The position numbers and the translations under genes are program-made. Source: Caldilinea sp. CFX5 (GTDB taxonomy: Bacteria > Chloroflexota > Anaerolineae > Caldilineales > Caldilineaceae). Taken from it: a stretch of DNA of 63,203 nucleotides. The DNA lies in contig QWII01000059.1 of assembly GCA_021405325.1 (NCBI GenBank), positions 1-63,203 of the forward strand, read 5' to 3'. Below the pieces are notes generated by a model that was not told the DNA's origin, did not search any database, and saw only the letters and a program-made list of their open reading frames with translations. How positions within the stretch are numbered: position 1 is the first letter of the stretch; every line of letters begins with the position of its first letter. Below, in pieces: positions 26,542 through 36,955 of the stretch.

Positions 26542-27654
26542 ATGAATCGATCAAACCAAATCCTGGCAGGGATTTTAATCTTACAATTGGCGCTGGCGGC
26601 TTTTATCTTTTGGCCGGATAGCGCCACGACAGCAACTGCTGCACCGCTCTACGCCGGCACAACCATCGACGATATTCAGTCGATCACCATCAGTGAAAAA
26701 GAGCAGAGCATCAAAGTCGTCCGTAGCGGCGATGGCTGGGTGTTGCCCGAAGCGGAAGATTTTCCGGTGACGGCCGTGCAGGCCAGCGATGTGATCTCGA
26801 AGGTGTTGACGCTGGACACCCGCCGCCTGGTGGCAAGCAATCCGACCAGCCATAGTCGGCTGGAGGTGACGGAGGACAAATTTGTCCGGCGCGTCGATCT
26901 GGAAACGAAGAATGGCGAGACCTTGACGCTCTACGTTGGCAGTGCACCCAGCGCCCGTTCGACCAATGTACGCCGCGGGGATAGTGACAATGTCTACTTG
27001 AGCAATACCCTCAGCGCCACGGATCTGCGCACCGACTACGCCAGTTGGATCGACACCACCTACCTAGCGATCCCGGAGACCGATGTACAGGCGCTGACGA
27101 TTGAGAATGCCCAAGGCAAGCTCCAGTTCACCCGCCCCACAACCGATACCTGGACCTTGAGCGATCTGGCTGCTGGTGAGACCTTTAATCAGAACAATCT
27201 CACCTCCATGCTCTCGCGCCTGAGCAGCTTTACCATGATCAAGCCGCTGGGCAAAACCGAAAAGCCCGCATACGGCATGGCGACGCCCAGCGCTTCGCTG
27301 ACCATTGTTTCGCAACCGGCCGGCGGTGAAGCCAAGAGTACAACCCTGACCATTGGTCAAATTATCAGCGGTACGCAGAACTATGTTGCCAAGTCGTCGG
27401 ATTCGGACTACTATGTTGAAGTGGCGTCCTTCAGTGTCGATAACATGGTCAACCGCGGGCGCGACGAGTACTTGACGCCGCCGCCAACCCCGGAAGCCGG
27501 CTCCCCAATCACAGCAACCAACTTCATCACCGGGTTTGATGGGATTACGGCGACAACGCCCGTGTCGATCACGCCTGCGGTCACCGCCACTGATACGACT
27601 ATTACCAACACAGTCCCAGTGACCGCGACAGATGCTGTGACCACAGCGCCCTAA
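26542..27654 (+). CDS. DUF4340 domain protein
   Basis: Protein of 370 residues anchored by an N-terminal helix (ILAGILILQLALAAFIFW). The body has the repeated beta pattern of DUF4340: YAGTTIDDIQSITIS, GDGWVLPE, RLVASNPTSHSRLEVTEDKF. The C terminus is a Thr/Pro-rich tail. Genes of this family almost always follow GldG-like proteins, as here, so it is probably an extracytoplasmic subunit of the same ABC complex. Its biochemical role is not known. Confidence 0.85.
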   Translation: MNRSNQILAGILILQLALAAFIFWPDSATTATAAPLYAGTTIDDIQSITISEKEQSIKVVRSGDGWVLPEAEDFPVTAVQASDVISKVLTLDTRRLVASNPTSHSRLEVTEDKFVRRVDLETKNGETLTLYVGSAPSARSTNVRRGDSDNVYLSNTLSATDLRTDYASWIDTTYLAIPETDVQALTIENAQGKLQFTRPTTDTWTLSDLAAGETFNQNNLTSMLSRLSSFTMIKPLGKTEKPAYGMATPSASLTIVSQPAGGEAKSTTLTIGQIISGTQNYVAKSSDSDYYVEVASFSVDNMVNRGRDEYLTPPPTPEAGSPITATNFITGFDGITATTPVSITPAVTATDTTITNTVPVTATDAVTTAP

Positions 27655-27690
27655 CCTTTACCTTTTTCTTCTTGATTCTACAGCACAGTT

Positions 27691-28411
27691 GTGCTGGAAT
27701 CGATGCAGAAAGAACAACCAACCAACACGAAGCTTGGGGATGGTATGGCGAGCAAGGAAAAGGATGAAGAGCATGAGAAGACCGAGTGGCATCGACTGAT
27801 CGGCATGATCTTGTATGCAGTCTTTATCCGCCTGCGCTACATGACCGACGTTGAGGTCGATTTGGCAAGCCAAAGACAGTTGGTGGACATCAATCGGCGA
27901 TGGCGAGGCTTACGACCTCAAACCGGGCATCCTCCAACCGGTACGGATTATCCTCTGTCAGCAGACCGATAACCCGGTGCTGGCGCTCTTTTCCGGCAGG
28001 CCGGAGAAGGTTTTTGCCAGTTACGACTATTTGCGGCAACATAGCGATTTACTCGACGAAGTCAGTGTTTACTTTCAAAAGATTGCTGAGTATTATGGCA
28101 AGGAGATGGTGAACATGTATACCAAAGAAGATTTCTGGCGTGATTATCCACCCAAAGATCAACCTTTCGCTTTTCCTTGGGAAGAAGAGTACCACAAAGA
28201 AGTGTTATCTAAAGCAGTAGCGGAGGCAGCACGCGCTGGTCACGAAGCCGGCCTCGAAGAAGGTCGTGAAGAAGGGTTTAAAGAGGGGCGAGAGGAAGGT
28301 CGTGAAGAAGAACGGAAAGCAACGGCACGCACCATGCGTGAGTTAGGCGTAGCCTACGCGTTAATCAGCAAGGTCACTGGTTTAACGGACGAGGCAATTC
28401 GCACCCGATAA
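27691..28411 (+). pseudogene. Decayed Rpn/PD-(D/E)XK-like transposase-related gene
   Basis: Two overlapping frames together look like a shortened member of the Rpn/DUF4351-type family common in Chloroflexota and Cyanobacteria. The first frame (27691-27972) contains YMTDVEVDLASQRQLVD, the usual nuclease strand, then goes out of frame. The second (27851-28411) resumes with LFSGRPEKVFASYDYLRQHS, MYTKEDFWRDYPP and the Glu/Gly/Arg repeat (GREEGFKEGREEGREEERK) typical of the C terminus. The middle of the domain is missing, and a frameshift or deletion near 27890 separates the parts. The shorter 186-residue frame could still be translated. Confidence 0.65.
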
Positions 28412-28415
28412 CAAC

Positions 28416-28476
28416 CGCTGGCCGTATCTGTTGCAAACAAGACGGGAACTGCTTGCTGAAGTAGATACGGCCAGCG
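28416..28476. terminator. 14-bp hairpin between convergent genes
   Basis: CGCTGGCCGTATCT (28416-28429) pairs perfectly with 28463-28476 across a 33-base loop. The hairpin lies between the end of the Rpn-like remnant and the end of ettA, so it may stop transcription from both sides. Confidence 0.5.
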
Positions 28477-28490
28477 CTATTTTCTTTGCC

Positions 28491-30170
<1,680 letters not shown>

Positions 30171-30627
30171 ACAGAATTTGTTTTTTGCTCCTGCTTCAGG
30201 CCTACTGAAAATCTTACATCTCGCGAGTATAAACGGAAGTATGATGAATCAAAAATATGTACAACGGTTGCGTGCACTTGCGGCGCGCTTTCATACCGTA
30301 CATTACAGGTGCGCTTCCGCACAATACATTACAGTTGTGACACGTTTGGGCTGCTGTAGACGTTGTGCACTTTGCGAAGTTGGGTTACACTATAGGTCAA
30401 GCACATGTGGTAAGCAATTATAAGCATACTGAGGGCAATCGTTCCACAGCGCATTTGTCTTTGGGGCTACCATGCCCGCTCCTAGCCAGTCCGTGACTGG
30501 CGGCTTGGTCGCCAGTCACGGACTGGCTAGGAGCGAGGGGTTGATGGCTACCAGATTCACGATTGCCCTCGATCAATCATCGAAATCACGATAACCATCC
30601 ACACATCAAGGTTTGAAGGAGCGCTCT
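30171..30627. other. Spacer between ettA and the SH3b gene
   Basis: No gene found. Two copies of TACATTACAG (about 30299-30308 and 30325-30334) surround a small GTGCG-CTTC-CGCAC hairpin and may be an operator for one of the divergent genes. The right part is filled by the nested palindrome at 30431-30570. Confidence 0.5.
30431..30570. repeat. Nested palindrome with TCCGTGA core
   Basis: The inner hairpin has perfect 25-bp arms (30478-30502, 30510-30534) containing CCAGTCCGTGACTGG and a seven-base loop. The outer arms GAGGGCAATCG (30431-30441) and CGATTGCCCTC (30560-30570) enclose it. Related cores with different arms are at about 36490, 51445-51483 and 53336. Confidence 0.75.
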
Positions 30628-32319
30628 ATGAAGCGAAAAGTGGTCAGTCTGTTTATCATGACTTTGCCCTTGCTTTTGGCTGTTCTGCTGCTGCAACTGC
30701 CGGCCTTCGGCGCGCCGGCTGCGCAAACAGCGCCAACAGCCGATGACGGCAATAGCGCCCCCCAGCAGATCGTCATTCGTCAACAAATTCCCGTTTCCTT
30801 TACCCTCATGGCCCCGCCGGCGCTGACCGGCACGGTGAACAACACCGGCACCGGTAACCTGCTGGGGGCCCTTTTTAGCTCAATTACGCGTTCATCAAAT
30901 CTCACGCCGACGGCAACTACACAGACGGTTATAGTAACACTCACCCTGGATTTACAACTGACCGTAACCGACACCTTGACCAGCACTGTCCCTGCTACTG
31001 TTACGCTTACCCTGCCTGATCAAGGGGATGGCGCGGCGCCGGTGGCTGTTGCACTCGGCCAAGTACCGTTAGCTGAGGTTGTGATCACGCCATTGGCGCC
31101 AGTGACAGCCGCGCCAGCACTCACCGAAACGGCAGCCGTGACGACCGGCGCGGAGGTGACAGAGACCGCCGGCGTCACCACACCGGCCACCAGCCCGGCC
31201 GCTGCTATTACCGGAACTGTGGCAATTACCGCCAATTTGCGTTCCGGCCCTGATACCACCTTTGATGTGGTGGGGACAACGACTGCCGGCCAGCCAGTGA
31301 CAATTGTGGCGCGCAATGGCGACGGCACCTGGTATCTGCTCAATAACGGCTTGTGGCTGGCAGCACTTCTGGTCGACAATGTGCAAGGCCAACCGCCGCT
31401 GGCCACCGAAGAGTTGGTGACCGCCTTGCGCGCCGGAAATGTCATTACAAACACCACACCCGTCACGGCAACTGCCAGCGTAACCGCCACCGGCGCCGTT
31501 ACACCAAGCACGCCGGTGACGGCAACCACGGAAGTTACCACGACCACGCCACCCACCACAGGGCCAATCCTGGTGCCGACGCCTACTGCTCCTCAACCGG
31601 CGGCGCAAGCTGTTCAACCACCGCGCGTAACCGTAGACGCCAACTTGCGCGCCGGTCCCAGTATCACCTACCCGATCATTGGCGGCACTGTCACCGGGCA
31701 AGAAGTTAACATCGTGGCGCGCAATGGCGATGGCAGTTGGTTCCGGCTCGATAATGGCGGTTGGGTTGCCGCTTTCCTCCTGGCCAATCCGCCGATCACC
31801 ACCACTGTGCCGCTCTTTGTAGAGGAAGGTGCGCAGAGCGGAACTACACCAACAGTCACAGCCGCGCCGATACCAACGGCGACGATCACAGCGACAGCCA
31901 CAGCAACCAACACAACCCCCATTTTAGGTGTACGTGAAAATCTCTATACCATCCGTGTTGATGGCATTGTGGATGGCTATGATTTTACTTTGAACAAGAT
32001 TGATGATCTAGTCAATCAGGCGGGCGATAATGTGGCGCTGCTGCAAGATCGGGCCTGGATTGTTGAAATGACGACGGCCATTACCCTGCTACGCACCACC
32101 AGTGACGAAATCAGAACACTGACAGCGCCACCCATCTTCACCGGCGCCCACGCGATTCTGCTCGAAGCCGCCACTTCTTTTACGCGTGCGGCTGATCTGC
32201 TGGCCGAAGGAGTCGATCAGTTGAATACCGACTTGTTGGATCAAGCCTTTGCCGAAATCACTGCCGGCACCAATCGCCTGACCCGCGCCCAGAATGCGAT
32301 TGCCGCCGCCACACCGTAA
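30628..32319 (+). CDS. Secreted protein with two SH3b domains
   Basis: Exported protein of 563 residues with a signal peptide (KRKVVSLFIMTLPLLLAVLLL). Two bacterial SH3 domains are clear: ITANLRSGPDTTFDVVGTTT and VDANLRAGPSITYPIIGGTV, each followed by NGDGTWYLL or NGDGSWFRL. SH3b domains usually bind peptidoglycan stems. Long Thr/Val/Pro linkers separate them, and a helical C-terminal domain (ENLYTIRVDGIVDGYDFTL onward) ends the protein. GAAGGAG at 30615-30621 supports the ATG at 30628; the in-frame TTG at 30613 overlaps that site. A strong hairpin with a T-run follows. It probably acts on or in the cell wall; no catalytic residues are apparent. Confidence 0.88.
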   Translation: MKRKVVSLFIMTLPLLLAVLLLQLPAFGAPAAQTAPTADDGNSAPQQIVIRQQIPVSFTLMAPPALTGTVNNTGTGNLLGALFSSITRSSNLTPTATTQTVIVTLTLDLQLTVTDTLTSTVPATVTLTLPDQGDGAAPVAVALGQVPLAEVVITPLAPVTAAPALTETAAVTTGAEVTETAGVTTPATSPAAAITGTVAITANLRSGPDTTFDVVGTTTAGQPVTIVARNGDGTWYLLNNGLWLAALLVDNVQGQPPLATEELVTALRAGNVITNTTPVTATASVTATGAVTPSTPVTATTEVTTTTPPTTGPILVPTPTAPQPAAQAVQPPRVTVDANLRAGPSITYPIIGGTVTGQEVNIVARNGDGSWFRLDNGGWVAAFLLANPPITTTVPLFVEEGAQSGTTPTVTAAPIPTATITATATATNTTPILGVRENLYTIRVDGIVDGYDFTLNKIDDLVNQAGDNVALLQDRAWIVEMTTAITLLRTTSDEIRTLTAPPIFTGAHAILLEAATSFTRAADLLAEGVDQLNTDLLDQAFAEITAGTNRLTRAQNAIAAATP

Positions 32320-32330
32320 ACCTAGACCGG

Positions 32331-32396
32331 AAGACAAGAAGACAGGGAGACAAGAAGCGAAAAGAGCTTCTTCTTGTCTCCCTGTCTTCTTGTCTT
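32331..32396 (+). terminator. Perfect 26-bp purine/pyrimidine hairpin with T-run
   Basis: The left arm (32331-32356) is made of the words AAGACAAGA and GACAGGGAGACAAG; the right arm (32371-32396) is its exact complement and runs into TTTTTA. It immediately follows the SH3b gene and fits an intrinsic terminator, although the stem is far longer than usual. Confidence 0.75.
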
Positions 32397-32405
32397 TTTA
32401 TCAGG

Positions 32406-32683
32406 ATGACGACACTTTTTCTCTTCCTGCTCGCCTTCACCGCCGGCGCCCTCCCCTTCTCCGTCTGGGTAGGACGGCTGGCCTTGGGGACAGATATTCG
32501 ACGGCAGGCGTATCAAGCCTGTGGCGGTCATGCCACGGTGCGCAACTGCATGAAATTACCGGGCCGGTCTTTATTTATGACCAGCCACCGAGTTGGCGCG
32601 GCACGACCCATCCCGGCGGCGGCGTGCCGATGGTGACACTATCGGGAAAGGGGGCGGCGGCGATGGTACTGGCTGATATGTGA
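32406..32683 (+). pseudogene. plsY 5' fragment joined to an unrelated remnant
   Basis: The first 33 codons (LFLFLLAFTAGALPFSVWVG, then RLALGTDIRR) match the first helix and RxxxGxDIR region of PlsY, the membrane glycerol-3-phosphate acyltransferase. The glycine/asparagine motif (GSGNxGATN) that must follow is absent. A different frame (about 32535-32683; ITGPVFIYDQPPSWRGTTHP) then gives what looks like the last 45 residues of another, unrecognised protein. The pair looks like a deletion junction that left two gene ends. It is not expected to be functional. Confidence 0.45.
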
Positions 32684-32734
32684 TGCGTGATAACGTGATG
32701 CGTGATAACGTGATTCGTGACTTGGGGATGCTGT

Positions 32735-33502
32735 ATGACAAGTGAGCAAACAAGCCGCCCGCTACGGATTGCCCAGACTGTCGCGCTGGTGATTTTGGCG
32801 GTGGCGCTGCTGTTTATCGGCTTTCTGGTTTGGGCCGGACGACCGGCAATGGCGACGACAGAGGCTTTGGACGCGTTGACCACCGATGAAAAGGTTTTCG
32901 TGACGACGACACCGTGGCTGGTCTTTACGCCGGTGACGCCGACAGCCACAACCGGCCTTATCTTCTATCCCGGTGGGTTGGTCGATCCGCGTGCCTATGC
33001 CCCAGCGGCACGCGCCATTGCAGCAGAAGGCTATCTGGTTGCTATCGTGCCGATGCCCTTTAACCTGGCTGTCTTTGCACCCAACCGTGGGCTGGATGTG
33101 ATGGCGGCCTATCCAACCATTGAACAATGGGCAATTGGGGGCCATTCGATGGGCGGGGCGATGGCAGCAAACTTTGCAGCTACCCAGGACGAAGCAGTCA
33201 GTAGTCTAATCCTCTGGGCCTCCTACCCGACCAGCAACAACTCGTTAGCGCGACGCGAGAATTTACAGGTCACTTCGATCTACGGGACGAATGACGGTCT
33301 CTCGACAATCGCCAAGATTGAGGAATCACGCGCACTACTGCCGCCTGACAGTACCTTTGTCGCCATTGAGGGGGGCAATCATGCCCAGTTTGGCTGGTAT
33401 GGCGCCCAGGACGGTGACAACCCAGCCGCCATTCCCCATGAAACCCAAGAAGCGCAGGTGATCACCGCAACGCTGGCCGCCTTGGCCGCCGTCCAGCAAT
33501 AG
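32735..33502 (+). CDS. Membrane-anchored alpha/beta hydrolase
   Basis: Hydrolase of 255 residues with an N-terminal membrane helix (VALVILAVALLFIGFLVW). The fold is the alpha/beta_hydrolase_5 type: a nucleophile elbow GHSMGGAMA, IFYPGGLVDPRAYAPAARAI before it, an acidic residue region SIYGTNDGLS and a late histidine in EGGNHAQFGWYG. The substrate is unknown; proteins of this family are often annotated as carboxymethylenebutenolidase-like or lipases. GGGGA at 32724-32728 supports the ATG at 32735. About two and a half copies of a 15-bp repeat (GATGCGTGATAACGT) lie just upstream, around 32685-32717. Confidence 0.88.
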   Translation: MTSEQTSRPLRIAQTVALVILAVALLFIGFLVWAGRPAMATTEALDALTTDEKVFVTTTPWLVFTPVTPTATTGLIFYPGGLVDPRAYAPAARAIAAEGYLVAIVPMPFNLAVFAPNRGLDVMAAYPTIEQWAIGGHSMGGAMAANFAATQDEAVSSLILWASYPTSNNSLARRENLQVTSIYGTNDGLSTIAKIEESRALLPPDSTFVAIEGGNHAQFGWYGAQDGDNPAAIPHETQEAQVITATLAALAAVQQ

Positions 33503-33568
33503 GAGAGTCAATGGCGCGACCAATATCCATTAACACGCCTACGGCTGAGTGTTAGGAAGAGGAGCAAC

Positions 33569-34567
33569 TTGAACATCCTTATTGTCGGCGCCGGTCTCAG
33601 CGGTTTGATGGCTGCGCTGCAACTTCAGGGCAGCGGCAAACAGGTGACGCTGATCGACAAAGGGCCAACCACCGGCGGTCGGCTGGCAACACGGGCGATT
33701 GGCCCTGGTCTGGCCGATTTGGGCGCGCAATTTTTCACCGTGCGTGCACCGCTCTTCCAAGAGTATGTCGAGCAATGGCAGCGCGTCGGTTTGGTCTACG
33801 TCTGGTCAACCGGTTGGAGTGACGGCAGTTTGCTCGGCGGAACCACCTATGACGGCTACCCCCGTTATGCGGTCCACGGCGGCATGAATGCGTTGGCAAG
33901 TCATCTGACTCAACAGGTGATCAACCAAGGCGTCACCATCCACACGGGGCAACATGTAACTGCGATCAGACAAGAGGCGGACGGTTGGGTGGCAACCGCT
34001 GAAGCAGGCAATGCCTATTCGGCAGATGCGCTTGTGCTGACACCGCCGGTTCCACAAACATTGGCGCTGTTGACGGCGGGTAACGTGCCGCTGACCACTA
34101 CCGATCGCGCAGCGCTGGAACGGATCACCTACGCGCCCTGTCTTTGCGGTCTCTTCTGGCTGGAAGGCCAAATCGACCTACCTGCTCCCGGCGCGATCCA
34201 ACGCCCCGGGGCCGATCTCGCCTGGGTGGCGGACAACCAACGCAAGGGTATCTCCCCTGCCGCCACCGTGCTCACGATTCATGCCGGCCCAACCTATAGC
34301 GCCGCGCATGACGACAGCCCGGACGAAGAATTATTGGCAACCTTCCAGGCCAGTCTTCAACCCTTTCTACCCAACAAAGTGCTTGTCCACGCCGCCCAGA
34401 TCAAACGCTGGCGCTATGCCCTCCCCATCATCACCCACCCGGCGCGTTACCTCCAAGCTGCCGGCGTCCCCCCGCTCTACTTCGGCGGCGACGCCTTTGG
34501 CGGCCCACGCGTCGAAGGCGCGGCATTGTCAGGATTGGCCATTGGCAGGGCATTATCCGAATTGTAG
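33569..34567 (+). CDS. FAD-dependent oxidoreductase, renalase-like
   Basis: Flavoprotein of 332 residues with the N-terminal dinucleotide motif ILIVGAGLSGLMAALQL, the GG doublet in GPTTGGRLATR and the downstream DLGAQFFTVR. These mark the renalase/amine-oxidase-like NAD(P)-binding_8 family. The C terminus (FGGDAFGGPRVEGAALSGLA) contains the usual late FAD contact. The best start is a TTG at 33569 preceded by GAGGAG near 33557. Bacterial relatives oxidise abnormal NAD(P)H isomers, but that activity is only inferred here. The gene is interesting beside pncB (NAD salvage), although the two are transcribed toward each other. Confidence 0.88.
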   Translation: MNILIVGAGLSGLMAALQLQGSGKQVTLIDKGPTTGGRLATRAIGPGLADLGAQFFTVRAPLFQEYVEQWQRVGLVYVWSTGWSDGSLLGGTTYDGYPRYAVHGGMNALASHLTQQVINQGVTIHTGQHVTAIRQEADGWVATAEAGNAYSADALVLTPPVPQTLALLTAGNVPLTTTDRAALERITYAPCLCGLFWLEGQIDLPAPGAIQRPGADLAWVADNQRKGISPAATVLTIHAGPTYSAAHDDSPDEELLATFQASLQPFLPNKVLVHAAQIKRWRYALPIITHPARYLQAAGVPPLYFGGDAFGGPRVEGAALSGLAIGRALSEL

Positions 34568-34585
34568 ACAGGAAGAGTAACGACT

Positions 34586-34716
34586 CACCCCTCCCTACCC
34601 CTCCCCTGATAAGGGAGGGGTAGGGAGGGGTGGCTTGGTAGTTACCAAGAAGACAAGAAGCAGGGGAGACAAGAAGCAGTCGTCGAGTTCACCTTGTCTT
34701 CCTGTCTTCTTGTCTT
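34586..34716. terminator. Two hairpins between convergent genes
   Basis: A perfect 20-bp G/C hairpin (arms 34586-34605 and 34613-34632, built from CCCCTCCCTA words) is followed by an imperfect purine/pyrimidine hairpin (about 34650-34673 with 34693-34716) made of AAGACAAGAAG words as at 32331. Both lie between the ends of the flavoprotein gene and pncB, where transcripts from both sides should stop. Confidence 0.65.
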
Positions 34717-34719
34717 CCC

Positions 34720-36273
34720 TCACTGATTCTGCTGCATCGCCGCCGCGATCAACTCCTGCTTGAGATCCCAAAGCCGCTGGGTGAGTGAGACGTGATAGAT
34801 GTGGGGGTTGACCAAACGGCGGATGCCGGGGTCGAGCGCTTCAACATCGGCGATCCGCTGGGCGCGCATGGCCTCCAGGGTGGGGGAGTGGTAGACTACC
34901 TGGCCCGCACGGATAATTTCTTGGAGCAATGGTTCCATTCGGCGAATCGAACCGCCGCGCAGAATACGCGATTTGGTGTGATCCGAACTGTGGCGCAAGG
35001 TAAGTGGTGCGGTCGGGTCGATAGTTTCGTCCTCCAACGTTAAGAGGTCAGCAGTGGCTTTGCCGCGGTCATCGTAGAGACGGAGCAATTTTTTACGACC
35101 GGGGTTGGGTGTCTTGGCCGGCGATTCGGAAATTTTGATAGCCGAGTTCCACTGCTCGCCCTGACGCACAGCCATCAGTTTGTAAACGCCGCCCAACGCC
35201 GGTTCCCCCCAAGAGGTAATCAACCGCGTGCCGACGCCAAAGACCAGCCGGTTGATCAAGTGATCGGCATCCAATCCGTAACGCGGCGCTTCTTGGGTGA
35301 TCTGGGTGATGATCTGCCAGATCACCAGCTCATCTAAATCACCGGACAGAACAATGGCTGTATCAGGAAAACCGGCGTCATTGAGCAGTTTGGCTGCTTG
35401 AATGCTCAAATAAGCCAGGTCGCCCGAATCAAGACGAATGCCGACCGGTCGATGACCCTTGCGGCGCAATTCCGCAAAGACCTTGACGGCGTGCGGCAGC
35501 CCGCTATGCAACGTATCCACAGTATCAACCAAAAAGAGACAATCATCAGGATAGAGATCGGCATAGGCTTGAAAGGCCGCCAGTTCACCCTCGCCCATTG
35601 CCATGAAGAGTTGCACCAGGCTATGGGCATGAGTCCCTTTCGGTGGCAACCCCACCGCGCGGGAGACGCCCACATTTGAGGTAAAACTTGCCCCGCCGAT
35701 CAAGGCCGCCCGTGCGCCGGCATTGCCCCCCCGCTCCTGGGCGCGCCGTAGACCAAACTCTAGAACTGGTCGGCCCCGGCCACTCTCCCACATGCGCGAC
35801 GCTTTGGTCGCAATCAAGGTTTGATAGTTGAGATGAGCCAGCAACGCCGTCTCCAAAATTTGCGCCATCGCCAACGGCCCCTCGACCACCGTCAGCGGCG
35901 TGTGGGGGTGGACGACGCGCCCTTCGGGAATGGCGTGCAGGGTGATGCCGCCAAAGTTGCCATCACTTGCCAACCAGCCCAAGAAATCCTCGGCAAAGAG
36001 GGGATTGCCGGCGTTGTCCCGTTGGCTGCGCAGATAGTCAATATCTTCCGCACGGAAACGAGCCTCACTCATCCAATCCAACAACCAGGCCAACCCGGCA
36101 TTGACACAGTAACCGGCTTGATGGCTGTCATATGCAGGATAACGTCGAAAAAAATGCTCAAACTGCACAGTACGTTCATGCAGCCCGGCTCGGAAATAGA
36201 GCTGGGCCATCGTTAGTTGGTACTGGTCGGTAAAGAGAATTCCTTCCATACCGGCCCGGTTCACAGTGGTCAT
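34720..36273 (-). CDS. pncB: Nicotinate phosphoribosyltransferase
   Basis: Cytosolic enzyme of 517 residues that converts nicotinate and PRPP to nicotinate mononucleotide, the entry step of the NAD salvage (Preiss-Handler) route. Family features: [18 protein letters not shown] at the N terminus, [45 protein letters not shown] with the catalytic-site HAHS, and [11 protein letters not shown] for phosphate binding. Length is normal. It is transcribed alone; the upstream 680-bp gap contains composite repeats. Confidence 0.96.
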   Translation of the reverse strand: MTTVNRAGMEGILFTDQYQLTMAQLYFRAGLHERTVQFEHFFRRYPAYDSHQAGYCVNAGLAWLLDWMSEARFRAEDIDYLRSQRDNAGNPLFAEDFLGWLASDGNFGGITLHAIPEGRVVHPHTPLTVVEGPLAMAQILETALLAHLNYQTLIATKASRMWESGRGRPVLEFGLRRAQERGGNAGARAALIGGASFTSNVGVSRAVGLPPKGTHAHSLVQLFMAMGEGELAAFQAYADLYPDDCLFLVDTVDTLHSGLPHAVKVFAELRRKGHRPVGIRLDSGDLAYLSIQAAKLLNDAGFPDTAIVLSGDLDELVIWQIITQITQEAPRYGLDADHLINRLVFGVGTRLITSWGEPALGGVYKLMAVRQGEQWNSAIKISESPAKTPNPGRKKLLRLYDDRGKATADLLTLEDETIDPTAPLTLRHSSDHTKSRILRGGSIRRMEPLLQEIIRAGQVVYHSPTLEAMRAQRIADVEALDPGIRRLVNPHIYHVSLTQRLWDLKQELIAAAMQQNQ

Positions 36274-36560
36274 AGCAGACTCTTTCTTATCAAGTAAAAC
36301 AGGAGGACAGTCAATCAGTATGACAGTCGGCCAGTTGGTCAGCCGGTCATTCCCGGCGAAGTCCCTGACTGGTTGACGGCCATGTTGGGCAAGCGGGAGT
36401 AAGTGTAGATTTTACCCTAAGTCCTGCCGGCGCGCAAACAGCCAACGGCCAACAGAACTCTTTAGCGTAGCGACGAAGCCCGCGCCTAGCCGGTCCGTGA
36501 CCAGCGGTCTCCGGTGGGGTGCGGCTAGTACACGACGGCGTAAATAAACCCATAGTTGCC
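36274..36560. other. Repeat-rich spacer upstream of pncB
   Basis: No gene is visible. There are degenerate palindromes, including CTAGCCGGTCCGTGACCAGCGG (about 36487-36508, TCCGTGA core). The pncB promoter should lie here on the minus strand. Confidence 0.4.
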
Positions 36561-36687
36561 AGTGAGACAGTGAGACAGTGATAGGAGTTACGCAGTTGGA
36601 CAAGACCTGTCAGGTTTGCGAAACCTGACAGGTCTCTGGTAGCGCCCGTCAACTGCGTAACTCCTAAGTGAGACAGTGAGACAGTGA
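36561..36687. mobile_element. MITE-like nested inverted repeat flanked by 21-bp direct repeats
   Basis: Four layers are seen. Identical 21-bp direct repeats made of AGTGAGAC words lie at 36561-36581 and 36667-36687. Between them is an 85-bp element with perfect 17-bp terminal inverted repeats (TAGGAGTTACGCAGTTG, 36582-36598; complement 36650-36666). Inside that is a palindrome with 15-bp arms (AGACCTGTCAGGTTT, 36603-36617; complement 36621-36635) around GCG. It cannot code for a transposase, so if mobile it must be moved by an enzyme encoded elsewhere. A tandem (GTGAGACA)n array could mimic a target duplication. Confidence 0.6.
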
Positions 36688-36955
36688 GACAGTGACTGAC
36701 TTACTGTCCTACTGACCGACTGGCTTACTTAGGCCGCTCTGTACTAGACGCTTCGTCGTTCCATTTCACCTTACTTCCGTCAGCTTACAGTCGGTGATAA
36801 GTAGGCCAGCCGTCTTCACCGTCCGATTGCTCATTGCTCAGGCGTGGGCTGGTTGTTTTGCAGACGTAATAAAGCGTTGAAGGAGCAACAAGCAAACCGA
36901 CAGAAAGTTTACTAAACTGTCGGGGCTATCATTACACTTTCATGGAGGGACAAAG
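36688..36955. other. Spacer upstream of the CAP-domain gene
   Basis: No gene found. It contains further GTGAC/ACTG words, and a short hairpin CGACAG...CTGTCG near 36898-36924 lies just upstream of the next gene's ribosome site (GGAGGG). Confidence 0.4.
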
